A program made the position numbers and the translations under genes. A DNA stretch of 64,000 nucleotides, taken from Spirodela intermedia. Lineage: Eukaryota; Streptophyta; Magnoliopsida; Alismatales; Araceae. Within the stretch, counting starts at the first letter, position 1. Every line of letters starts with the position of its first letter. The stretch lies in the NCBI GenBank assembly GCA_902729315.2, contig LR746280.1, forward strand, positions 3,220,501 through 3,284,500. The letters run 5' to 3'. Positions 12,421 to 22,789 of this stretch are shown here, piece by piece. The notes below the pieces were generated by a model, which worked only from the letters and a program-made list of their open reading frames with translations, had not been told where the DNA came from and did no database searches.

Positions 12421-14066
12421 TGATAAGTCTTCATTATCATGAGTTAACAATTAGTAATTAATATAGTTCTAGCCTTAACTCATGATAAATAGACTTATAT
12501 TTGTGTTAAAGTGTGGAAAGTGGTTTTTAGTTGATTAATGTGAATTTTTAGATAATTATGTGATTTTACACAAATTTATATGATTTTTATAATCTTACTT
12601 TTGAGATAAATAAATAAAATGAAATAAAAAATAAAAATAAGACAAAATGAGGGGGACCCGCCAGCTAGCCAGACCCGCAAGTAGGTCAGAAGCTTAGTCG
12701 GAGAGTAGCTGCGAGCAAGGGCTCGAGCGGCATAGACCGATAGGGGCATGTGAGCACCACTCCCCTTGCACGTCACTGGTGGCCAGCCGACTATGGGACA
12801 AGGAGTGGGTCATACATGCAAGAGAAGAGAACTGCTTTGAGCAAGAAACATTACTATATATTTGCCTAAAAATTCGTCGCACAATCGATGTAGGACTAAA
12901 CCCGCGTTACACCTTCCCCATAAGGAGGGGCGGGCAACTGACGCAGGTTTGAATCCTCTCAGAGCCAAAAGTCATATATTTTTATCTGATTATTACGACT
13001 TTCTTGTAGATCGCTAGTAAAGGATTAAGCAATGAGAATCATTGGATCATTAACGAAAATCTCATCAACGCAATTCGCAAAGCATTGTTACTAAAATTCC
13101 TAGAGGATTTGCAATAAAAGGATCACGAATCCATTGAGTAAATCGTCTCCGATTGATCGACGAACAAGTCGTTGTTGAGAAGAGAACAATCTGCCAAGAG
13201 ACGAATCGCAACCTCCTAAGAGCATACTAGATGCAATGAAGAGCCTCCTCTTGTTGCGTGGACCTAAGGATGAAGCTCCTTGACACACGCCCCACCTCCA
13301 TCCAGCTCTTCTCTATCGAGTGACAGCCGTTAGAGAATCACAAAGTTGCCATTTTTTCGCTTTGCTGGGTGACAGCCGCTAGAGACGATTCGACGACCCA
13401 CTTCATTAATCTCTAGATTTTGCAAGGAGATCTAGAAATTGCCCACATCGTCCTTGTCCAAAAAGAGCCTTCAAGGTCATGGACACTACACGATGATCCT
13501 CCCAAATACTCAAGATTCTAGTGCATCACCGACGCATCGCCGTTGCGATGCTGGAACTCTATTTTCCTACTTTCAAATTATTTTATGCTTTATTTAGTGA
13601 TAATTTTTTTTCTTTTTAATTTACCAAAATATACTTTATTCAATTACAATTCTTCTGGCTTTTACAGATCTTAATTTGATTAATTAAATCATATGTAATT
13701 GCTTACGTAAGAATCACTAGGTGGAACTCTGTTTCTGCCCGATACACATTCGTCGGGTGCTGACATCATCCCAACATCCACACCCTTATTTCCCTTTTTC
13801 GTGAAATTTAAATATATTTCCTTTTTATTTTCTACTATAAAATTCATAGAAAATCATATTCATTGAGAAAAATTCTATTGCTATTTCAGATATTATATTA
13901 CATCTCTGTGATTGACTGAAAAATTATTGCTATTTTTTGGAAGTTTTATTGAATTATAATTGATATATTTGTTTAGAAATACTTCTAAATATCTGAAAAA
14001 TTATATTTTCTAGTTTCATAAATTTTAGATTTGTGTGATTTAATATACAACGATTGAGTCATGTCA
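12421..14066 (+). repeat. P1 5' LTR (short-LTR subfamily, 1,646 bp)
   Basis: Starts TGATAAGTCTTCATTATC and ends GATTGAGTCATGTCA. It has the short-subfamily junction CACCTTCCCC...GGGCGGGCAAC near 12910-12935. A TATA-like element (CTATATATTTGCC) lies near 12853. The next bases, AATTTTGGCCCCATTATC, are the decayed primer-binding region. Confidence 0.9.
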
Positions 14067-14090
14067 AATTTTGGCCCCATTATCAAAGAT
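14067..14090 (+). promoter_or_regulatory. P1 primer-binding site, decayed
   Basis: TTTTGGCCCCATTATCAAAGA follows the 5' LTR after two bases. In P2 the same site reads TGGCACCATTGCTGGGGA. This TGGCNCCNTTGCNGGGGA type is the one I associate with Athila-like elements primed by tRNA-Asp; the tRNA identity is from family knowledge and was not checked here. Confidence 0.6.
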
Positions 14091-14346
14091 GTGTTGCATA
14101 ATATTTAGTATTTTTTTATTTTTCTCTTAGAGTACACAAAAAAGTTTAACTCTTGTTTTATTTTCTTTTTGCTGATTTTTTGTTTTAAAAAAAGGGAAGG
14201 AAAAGAAGCAAGACAAGGACTGGAGCATACTGAAGGAGGGTAATAATTACTAAATTTTCCCCTCGAATTTATTGACTTTTATGCATGGTAGAAGATCCTT
14301 TCATTATTTCTTCAAAAATAAAAATCCGAAAGAAAAAATAATTTTG

Positions 14347-15720
14347 ATGGATCCTAAAAGAAGTACAAGTCAAATTGAGAACAATCCTATGGCCATGAAA
14401 AATCATTATATCCCTGATTCATTTCAAAGAGCATCCAACATTAGAGTCCCATTAGCACCCAATGTTAAATTCGAAATAAATTCAAGAATTTTTCTAATGC
14501 TCCTTAATTTTCATGAATTGCCTTTAGAGGAACCTCATCAGCACTTAGAAAAATTTCATATGATCTACGATTTAGTTAATCTCCTTCAAGTTATATTGGA
14601 AATTATTAAGATAAAATTATTTCCTCATACACTTAGGGACAAAGCTAACCATTGGCTATCCACATTAAATAGAGAATTAACTAGCTGGAAAGACATAGAA
14701 CATGCCTTTCTTTGTAAATTTTATCTCTTAGAAAAAACTCAAAATATGAGAAAATATATATAGAGTTTTTCTCAAAGACTAGGAAAAACTTTACATGAGA
14801 CATGAGAAAAATTCAAAGATTTACTTAGAAAGTGTCCTCATAATGCTATACCCAAGTGACAGTTCAATAGAATTTTTTATGATGAATTATTAGAACAACA
14901 TAGAAATATGGTTGATTCTATATGTGGAAGAGCTTTTATGGAGAAAACTCTTGATGAAATTTACAATCTTTATAAAAATTGAAGTGAAAATTCTAGAGAT
15001 CAAGCCTCTTTTGAATTATATGATAGGGATATAAAGAGAGAAATTTATGAATTGTATCATGATGATGATTCTAAACTTAGAATTGAGGTTAATCAAATTA
15101 ATCAAAGATTATAAAAAAATTATTTACTTATTGATAATATTAGAAAGCCTTTTAACTCTCAACTTAATTCAAATAGTACATGTCCTATGTATGGTGAAAA
15201 TAATTATTTTAAATTTTAATGTTACAATTTAGATCAATCATTTCATCCTATGCAAGAACAAGTACAAGTAGCTCACAGTTTTAATAGAAATAGGGAATCT
15301 TTTTCAAATTCTTATAATCCTAATTGGAGGAATAATTTTCGTAGAGAAACTCAAATAATATTCAAAATCAAGAAGCACTTAGATCCAATTAAAACTCTGA
15401 ATTTCATGCAAAATAAGAAAATAGATTTTAGAAAAATCAGCTCTCTCAAACCCAGTTTGATACTATAGAAATGATGTAGCAAATGAGCCAAATGATGCAA
15501 CAAACTATGAGCCAAATGATGCAACAAATTATGAATCAAATGATGTTGCACCAAAAACAAATTATAGAGGCTCTTGAGAATAATAGGGAAGAGGGATAAC
15601 TACTTAGTCAACCCATAGAAAATCTAGAGAACTGCCCAACAATAAGATTTCAGCAAGTGGAGTCTAGTAGTATGAATTTAGGAAAAAAATCTACTAAATG
15701 AAAATGTTAGGACAGTAAAT
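14347..15720 (+). pseudogene. P1 gag (retrotransposon gag family), broken
   Basis: The gag starts at the ATG at 14347 (MDPKRSTSQ) and is open to a stop at 14761. It continues in the same general reading with several stops to about 15720. The core is the retrotransposon gag domain: LPLEEPHQHLEKF, then LRDKANHWLSTL and LTSWKDIEHAFLCKF, followed by KDLLRKCP-like and FYDELLEQH-like readings. After 15250 the protein is Asn/Gln/Met-rich with a repeated MMQQ motif (15480-15550). No CCHC knuckle is visible. Gag would form the particle; this copy cannot. Confidence 0.85.
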
Positions 15721-16430
15721 ACATTGAGTGAGAATATTTTACCTGATCTTTATTTCCAACTATTAAAAGAAATTGATGATCCATTAGAAGCAAATGAGAA
15801 TATTAAGGCTGAAAATATAGTAGCAGAAAATTTGAATAAAATCATTTATTACTCACAATTGATGAATGAATATAGTGAGGATGATGAGGAGAAAGAGCCC
15901 TTAGATGAAGAAATAGTAGTTGATCATGAAAAAATCATCTAAATTTTAGTAGAAGGGAGTAAGGATAGAAATAAAGAAAAATATATTTCAGGTGATGAAA
16001 AATCAGTTGATTTGGGAGATGTAAGAGACTAAATTAATAAATCTAATCATAATTTTGTAGCCATGGATGTTGATAGTGAGGATGATGATGTATATCATAT
16101 ACCAAAATTAAAAGATAGCTCTTGGGAAGATAAAGAATTTGATGAGTTGAGAAACGAAAAGCTAGAAAAAGAGTTGATTCAATTAATAGGGAGAAATGAA
16201 AATAATAGATATGAATATAGAGATAATTTTAGAAGAGAAAATTTGAATTTTATTGAATTCAGTAGATCTGAGATTAAAGAAGAAAATCCTTCCATCCTTC
16301 AAAATCCACAGCCCATTAGAATTATTTCTAAGCTTGAAATAATTCACTTCTCACAAATTGAACAAATATGTATGGAAGATAAAATAGAGCAGGGGAAGAT
16401 TATGTAGATAAAAGATAACATTAAGAAATG
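15721..16430 (+). pseudogene. acidic reading frame in place of pol (P1)
   Basis: After a short gag-like lead (NILPDLYFQLLKEID), which still resembles the M1 counterpart (ILPNPYPQILEE), the reading turns very rich in Asp and Glu. It has two open stretches, 15724-15942 and 16063-16407, separated by stops. Recognisable blocks are NEYSEDDEEKEPLDEE, VYHIPKLKDSSWED and NPQPIRIISKLEI. The same blocks occur in P2 (43021-43692) and, decayed, in M2 (minus, about 48590-49160). They are absent from M1. I do not recognise a domain. It could be a gag C-terminal extension or captured sequence. Confidence 0.6.
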
Positions 16431-17110
16431 AGTGAGTGGAAGAATTAGAGATACTAATTTAGATGAAAAAAGTTTAGATTGGGTAAGAGCTAATTTGAAA
16501 ATTATATGGTCTAATCACATTTTATGGTCTATTAATAAAAAGTATTTATTAATGAATGAGAGCTTTACAAAACAAGATAGAAATGAGAAAACATTCTTTT
16601 CAAAATAGAAATATTATTTTTGAGAAAATTTGTTAATTTCCATTTTTTTTTGGCTGAAAGTATGTCAAGGTATATATATGAAGTATATAAATTTATGCTA
16701 AATCTGAAAAAGAATATCATGAAACTTACCTTGGGATACAAATATATTTTGATGGCCATAGATCATCTTATATGATTTGAGAGCTGTCCAGCTGAAGACA
16801 TTAAATTCAGTGCTGCATGCGAGGCAACCCATGGTTTTTATTTCATTATGTGGAATTTTTTTTAAGCTCTGTTTTTCTTAGAATTTCACAATACTTGTTT
16901 CTATATTTGTTCTTTCGAAAAAGTGCAGGAGGAGGAGTGTAAGATGAAGTGGAAAATTAAAAACGAGGTTGATGTGATGTCTTTCTGAGCTTTATCATTT
17001 ATGAAAATATTTTTAATGCTTAACTTTGCACATATGCATACTTGATGTGAAAATTATATTTTCTGCATATTCTATTTCGATTTTTCTATGTCATTGTGAA
17101 CAATATCATT

Positions 17111-17126
17111 TTTAAGTTGGGGGGTG
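17111..17126 (+). promoter_or_regulatory. internal copy of the polypurine tract (P1)
   Basis: TTTAAGTTGGGGGGTG is identical to the 16 bases at 18333-18348 that abut the 3' LTR. It lies about 1.2 kb upstream of that LTR. The following bases (AAGTATTCATTATTAATT) vaguely resemble the LTR start. Confidence 0.6.
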
Positions 17127-17792
17127 AAGTATTCATTATTAATTTATGTTGTAGGACGATTAAGAACATATGTTTGCATTAGAACAACTTAAAAAAGAAA
17201 AAAAAAATCGAAAAAACTACAACATCTATTTTTTGGTTTTCTATTAGGAACAATAGATTGTCAAAAACAGCAGACAAAAAAATAGCCTAAAATTTGAAGT
17301 TCTAGAGACCCTTTTCTCACATTTCAATCCCCTAGACATATATTATTGAAATTCGAAATTACAACTATAAAAAGGAAAGTTTTGATTTATTTTTGACAAA
17401 TTTATTGCTGCTGAAAGTAGAACTAAAAATAGAAAATAGAACTATCAGAACTATCTAGTTTACAAATCTCTTACATCATATTGCATGCATGAAAAATTAA
17501 ATCAATTTGATTGATTGATATCAAAAGATACTAGAAAGATTATTTATTGAGTCAAAAGAATAATCTAGTAGCATGAAATGTTGGAATACTCCTTGGATAC
17601 ATGATAGATAACATGGATTTAATTTTACAGATTTTCACTTCATGATCTTCATAGATAGTATTTATTTGATGTGAAAATTTGATTGATCATTTGAGTTTAA
17701 TAGAGATTTTTGCACCCTGATCTATAGGACTTGTGAGGAGAAATTACTTATGCTGAAAAAAAAAAAGAGCACAATGTGAAAAATCTAGAAAT

Positions 17793-18002
17793 GAAGAGTA
17801 CACATGGAGGGTGTGAGATATCATTCTCATTGTCAAAAATCGTACATAGAAAAATACTTACTGCAAAATAAGTAGATAAAGTGAAAGCCCTGAAAATGAA
17901 GAGTACACATGGAGGGTGTGAGACATCATTCTTATTGTTGAAATTTCTCTACAGGAAAAGCTACTTATCCACTATATATAAAAAAAAAGAAAAAAGAAGG
18001 AA
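17793..18002 (+). repeat. 105-bp tandem duplication in the 3' internal region (P1)
   Basis: GAAGAGTACACATGGAGGG starts at 17793 and again at 17898. Around both, the TGTGAGAYATCATTCTYATTG and TACTTA-type motifs recur. Equivalent pairs occur in P2 (about 45101 and 45207), M1 (minus, about 23325 and 23225) and M2 (minus, about 37905 and 37805), so the duplication predates the split of the two subfamilies. Confidence 0.75.
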
Positions 18003-18332
18003 GAAATATAGTGCAAACTTCAAAAATCAAGCCATAGAAAAAGGGAAATGTATTCTTGGATGAGTATTGATAGTTAGAACATTTTGTAAATAAATCTATG
18101 AGTGAAGAAGTGATAAAGATGTGAATAAAAGAAGTGACGTCTAAGTTCTTATTCCAAAGAGTATTTAATTATTTAAGTGCTTGACATCATTCTTAAATAC
18201 TTGATATAAGAATTCAAAGTGTCTAAAGGTGCATCATTTCTAATTGTACTTTTTTTTTCTATATTGAAATATGATGTTTGAGATTTGTAAAATTTTATTT
18301 TTGTAATTACATTGCTAAGGGACTAGCAATGA

Positions 18333-18348
18333 TTTAAGTTGGGGGGTG
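18333..18348 (+). promoter_or_regulatory. P1 polypurine tract at the 3' LTR
   Basis: TTTAAGTTGGGGGGTG directly precedes the 3' LTR, the standard place for priming plus-strand DNA synthesis. Confidence 0.8.
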
Positions 18349-19426
18349 TAAAAAGTCTTCATTATCATGAGTTAATAATTAGTAAATAATATAATTCTGG
18401 CCTTAACTCATTATAAATAGACTTATATTTATGTTAAAGTGTGGAAAGTGATTTTCAATTGATTAATGTGATTTTTTGGGTAATTATGTAATTTTACATA
18501 AATTTATATGATTTTTACAATTTTACTTTTGAGATAAATAAAGAAAAAGAAATAAAAAATAAAAATAAGACAAAATGAGGGGGACCCACCAGCCAGCCAA
18601 GCCTGCAAGCAGGTTGGAAGCTCAGTCGGGGAGTAGCCATGAGTAGGGGCTCGAGCAGCTTGGACCGATAGAGGCACGTGTGTGCCACTCCCCTTCCACG
18701 TCACCAGTGGCCAGCCGGTTGTGGGGCAAGGAGTGGTTGTACATACAAGAGAAGAGAATTGCTTTGAGCAAGAGACATTACTATATATTCGCCAAAATTT
18801 TTTCGCACAATCGATGTGGGACTAAACCCACATTACACCTTCCCTAGAAGGGGGGGCGGGCAACCGGCCTAGGTTCAAATCCTCTCAAAGCAAAAAGTCA
18901 TATATTTTTATCTAATTATCGCAACTTTCCTATAGATTGTTGATGAAAGATCAAGCAACTAGAATCATTGGATCATCAGTGAAAATCTTATCAATGTGAT
19001 TCGCGAAGTATTGTTACTAAAATTACTGAAGAATTCGCAATAAAAGGATCACAAATCCATTAAGTAAATCATCTCTGATTGATCGGTGAACAAAATCATC
19101 AAGTAAATTCATCGGCTCAATGAATACATTTGTGTTTTTAATTTACCAAAATATACTTTGTTCAATTACGATTCTTTTGGCTCTTATAGATCTTAATTTG
19201 ATTAATTAAATCGTATGTAATTGCTTACGCAAGAATTGCCAAGCAAAACTTTGTTCTCACCTGATTCGCATTTGCCGGGTGCTGATGTCATCCTAACATC
19301 TGCACCCTTATTTCCCTTTTTCATGAAATTTAAATATATTTATTTTTTATTTCCTAATATAAAATTTAGAGAAAATCGTATTCATTGAGAAAAATTTTAA
19401 ATAATTACCAGCTATTATATTATATC
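18349..19426 (+). repeat. P1 3' LTR, first part
   Basis: This is the first 1,078 bp of the 3' LTR, starting TAAAAAGTCTTC (TG lost). Compared with the 5' LTR it lacks several hundred bp around 19100: a jump from ...GAACAAAATCATC to the ...GTGTTTTTAATTTACC part. It is interrupted at an ATATC target site; the remainder is at 22017-22179. Confidence 0.8.
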
Positions 19427-20746
19427 TGATAAGTCTTCATTATCATGAGTTAATAATTAGTAAATAATATAGTTTTAGCCTTAACTCATGATAAATAGAC
19501 TTATATTTGTGTTAAAGAATGATTTTTGGTTTTCAATTGATTAACGTTAATTTTTGGGTAATTATGTGATTTTATATGATTTTTACAGTTTTACTTTTGA
19601 GATAAATGAAGAACAAGAAATAAAAATAAAAATATTGCAAAAATGGGGGGACCCACTGGCCAGCCGAGACCTGCAAGCGGGTCGAAAGCGCAGTCGGGGA
19701 GTAAGCCGCGAGCAGGGGCTCAAGCAGCTTGGCTTGGGGATTGACAGGGCACACGTACGCCACTCCCCTTCCACATCACCAGTGGCCAGCCGGCTCTGGG
19801 GCAAGGAGTGGTCGTACACGCGAGAGAAGGGACTTTGCTTACAAAGCTAACATTACTATATATTCGCCCAAAAAATCGGCGTACAACCGATGTGGGACTA
19901 AACCCCCATCACACCTTCCTCAAAAGAGGTGGGCAACTGGTGTGGGTTCGAATCCTCCTAGAGTCAAAATTCATATATTTTTATTTGATTATCGCGACTT
20001 TCCTGCAGATCGCCGATGAAGGATTAAGTAACGAGAATCGCTGGATCATCGGCGAAAATCTCGTCAATGCGATTCGCAGAGCATTGCTACTAAAATTACT
20101 GAAAAATTTGCGATAAAAGGATCGTAAATCCATCGAGTAAATCATCTCGAATTGATCGATGAACAAGCCATCGTCGGGAAGAGGACGATCCGCCAGGAAA
20201 CTAGTTGCCACCTCCTGAGAGCGTACCAGATGCAATGAAGAGCCTCCTTGATAAGTCTTCATTATCATGAGTTAATAATTAGTAAATAATATAGTTTTAG
20301 CCTTAACTCATGATAAATAGACTTATATTTGTGTTAAAGCATGAAAAGTGGTTTTCAGTTGATTAACGTGAATTTTTGGGTAATTATGTGATTTTATACG
20401 ATTTTTACAGTCTTAGTTTTGAGATAAATGAAGAACAAGAAATAAAAATAAAAATATTGCAAAATGAGGGAATCCGCCGGCCAGCCGGGCCCGCAAGCGG
20501 GTCGGAAGCGCAGTCGGGGAGTAGCCGCGAGCGGGGGCTCGAGCGGCTTGCTTGGATCGATAGGGGCACGTGTGCGCCAATCCCCTTCCACGTCACCGGT
20601 GGTCAGCCGGCTGTGGGGCAAGGAGTGGTCGCACACGCGAGAGGACTTTGCCTACAAAGCTAACTTTACTATATATTCGCCCGAATAATCCGCGCACAAC
20701 CGATGTGGGACTAAATCCGCCTTGTAAGGCGCGGGCGACCGCCGCG

Positions 20747-20757
20747 GGTTCGAATCC
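20747..20757 (+). promoter_or_regulatory. B-box-like motif in the LTR
   Basis: GGTTCGAATCC matches the consensus RNA polymerase III B-box (GGTTCGANNCC). The same motif is at 19945-19955, 25688-25698 and 40320-40330 in other LTR copies, always about 500 bp from the LTR start and just before CTCCNAGAGTCAAA. No convincing A-box or tRNA fold was found. Confidence 0.45.
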
Positions 20758-21229
20758 TCCCAGAGTCAAAATTCATATATTTTTAACTGATTATCGCGAC
20801 TTTCCTGCAGATCGCCGGTGAAGGATTAAGCAACCGGAATCGCTGGATCATCGGCGAAAATCTCGTCAACGCGATTCGCGGAGCATTGCTATTAAAATTT
20901 CTGAACGATTCGCGATAAAAGGATCGCAATCCATCGAGTAAATCATCTCCGATTGATCGACGAACAAGCCGTCGTCGGGAAGAGGACGATCCGCCGGGAG
21001 ACCAGTCGCCACCTCCTGAGAGCGTACCAGATGCGATGAAGAGCCTCCTCTTGCTGCGCGGACCTGAGGATGAAGCTCCCTAACACGCGCCTCACCTCCA
21101 TCCAGCCCCTCTCCGTCGGGTGACAGCCGCCGGAGAGCCGCAAAGTCGCCGTTTTTCCGCTCCGCCGGGTGACAGCCGCCAGAGACGATTCGACGACCCA
21201 CTTCATTGGTCTCTAGACTTCGCGAGAAG

Positions 21230-21517
21230 ATCTAGAGATTGCCCACGTCGTCTTTGTCCAAGGAGAGCCTTCGAGGCCGTGGACACTGCACGACGACCCT
21301 CCCGAACGCTCAGGATTCCGGTGCATCGCCGACGCGTCGCCGTCGCGACGCTGGAACTCTGTTTTCCTGCTTTATCTAGAGATTGCTCACGTCGTCTTTG
21401 TCCAAGGAGAGCCTTCGAGGCCGTGGACACTGCACGACGATCCTCCCGAACGCTCAGGATTCCGGTGCATCGCCGACGCATCGCCATCGCGACGCCGGAA
21501 CTCTGTTTTCCTGCTTT
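21230..21517 (+). repeat. 144-bp tandem duplication
   Basis: ATCTAGAGATTGC starts at 21230 and at 21374. Both units run to TTTTCCTGCTTT. They differ at only a few positions, so the duplication is recent. It is not in the other LTR copies. Confidence 0.9.
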
Positions 21518-22016
21518 CAATTTAATTTACGCTTCATTTAGTGATACTTTGTTGATTTTTATTTACCAAACTATACTTCGTTCAACTACGATTCTTCTGG
21601 CTTTTACAGATCTTAATTTGATTAATTGAGTCGTCTGTAATCGCCTACGTAAGAATCGCCGGGCGGAACTGTGTTTCCGCCTGATTCGCGTTCGCCGGGC
21701 GCTGACGTCATCCTGACGTCCGCACCCTTATTTCCTTTTTTTTCGTGAATTTTAAATATATTTCCTTTTTATTTCCTAATATAAAATTCATAAGAAAATC
21801 GTATTCATTGAGAAAAATTGTAAATAATTACCAAGTATTATATTACATCCCTGTGATTGACTTGGAAAATTACTGCAATTTTTGGACTTTTTATTAAATT
21901 ATAATTGATATATTTATTTAGAAATATTTCTAAATATCCAAAAATTCATATTTTCTAGTTTTATAAATTTGATATTTTTATGATTTAATATACAACGACT
22001 GAGTCACATCAATATC

Positions 22017-22179
22017 TCCGTAATCGACTTGGAAAATTAGTGCTTTTTTTTGAAAGTTTTATTGAATTATAATTGATATATTTGGTTAGAAATACTTCTA
22101 AATATCTAAAACATTATATTTTCTAGTTTTATAAATTTTAGATTTGCATGATTTAATATACAACGACTGAATCACATTA
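22017..22179 (+). repeat. P1 3' LTR, last part
   Basis: It resumes after the ATATC duplication with the LTR tail (TCCGTAATCGACTTGG) and ends ACGACTGAATCACATTA. It is followed by the GTTGC duplication and then by M1 LTR sequence. Confidence 0.9.
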
Positions 22180-22184
22180 GTTGC

Positions 22185-22789
22185 CCGCCTATATGAGAGA
22201 GATTGAGATAAGTACTCTAATGTCCTTATCAAGTGACATTATCATGGTATATCTCTATTATAACAAAGGGGTAGTTTAGAGATTAAAATCTTTGAAGCCT
22301 TTCGGGGATGAGTTTAGTCTCACATCACTTGTGTGCCAAAGTTTTGGTTGAATATATAATAATATCACATCTACAAGTAATGAGTCCCTTTCTCTCACAT
22401 GTATGACCACTCCTTGCCTTACAACTAGTTGGCCACCAGTGGCATAGAAAAAGAGTGGCACACATATGGCCTTATCATTTCTAGTCACTTGAGCCCCTAC
22501 TTGTAGCTCTCCCCGATTGTACTTTTGACCCACTTCGGGCTTGGCTGGCCAACAGGTCCCCCTCTTTTGCTATATTTTATTTTCATTTCTTTTTCTTTAT
22601 TTATCTCAAAAATAAGATTATAAAAATTATATAAATTTGTAAAAAATTAAATAATTAGCCAAAAGTTCACATTAATCAATTGAAAATTACTTTGCACACT
22701 TTAACATAAATATAAGTCTATTTACTATGATTTAAGGCTAAAAATATATTATTTACTAATTATTAACTCTAGATAATGAAGACTTATCA
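22185..22789 (-). repeat. M1 3' LTR, second part
   Basis: This carries the long-subfamily segment (TATATGAGAGAGATTGAGAT, then GGTATATCTCTATTAT) and ends GAAGACTTATCA. The reverse complement of the next 16 bases is the M1 polypurine tract (TTTAAGTTGGGGAGTT). Confidence 0.9.

Larger units (their letters stand above)
16431..18332 (+). other. P1 non-coding 3' internal region
   Basis: No domain is seen apart from a short reading (TLNSVLHARQPMVF, about 16795-16845) shared by all four elements, probably the old end of pol. The region includes a second polypurine tract at 17111-17126 and a tandem repeat with a period of about 105 bp (starts at 17793 and 17898). Confidence 0.55.
19427..22011 (+). mobile_element. 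compound LTR insertion inside the P1 3' LTR
   Basis: A first LTR starts at 19427 (TGATAAG) and runs 822 bp to 20248 (...GAAGAGCCTCCT). A second complete-looking LTR then starts at 20249 and runs to CACATCA at 22011. The whole block is flanked by one intact 5-bp duplication, ATATC (19422-19426 and 22012-22016). No rest of the first LTR follows the second. The simplest history is an LTR inserted into an LTR, then a homologous deletion that fused the 3' part of the second to that of the first. Confidence 0.8.
20249..22011 (+). repeat. youngest-looking LTR copy, short-LTR subfamily
   Basis: 1,763 bp, including an extra 144-bp tandem duplication (21230-21373 and 21374-21517). It is much richer in CpG than the other copies. 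It shows the clearest landmarks: TATA-like CTATATATTCGCC at 20669, a tRNA-like B-box GGTTCGAATCC at 20747-20757, two GGGTGACAGCCGCC repeats (near 21118 and 21166), and the end TACAACGACTGAGTCACATCA. Confidence 0.85.
12421..22179 (+). mobile_element. P1: gag-only Athila-like element, plus strand, inside the M1 LTR
   Basis: The 5' LTR is 12421-14066 (TGATAAG...ATGTCA), the internal region 14067-18348 and the 3' LTR 18349-22179. The outer ends of the 3' LTR have decayed (TA...TTA). The flanking 5-bp duplication GTTGC is intact (12416-12420 and 22180-22184). The internal region is only 4,282 bp. It has gag and an acidic reading frame but no protease, polymerase or integrase. The 3' LTR contains a later compound LTR at 19427-22011. 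Confidence 0.93.

Noticed and set aside
12576-12882. Repeated small open frames within the LTRs (also at 18504, 19572, 20394, 39952)
   Set aside because: They recur because the LTR is repeated; they are Lys/Ile- or Ser/Pro-rich, differ between copies by frameshifts and cross the TATA region, so coding is unlikely.
20730-20775. Possible tRNA gene or SINE
   Set aside because: Only the B-box is convincing; the flanking bases do not form a proper T-stem or acceptor stem and no A-box is clear.
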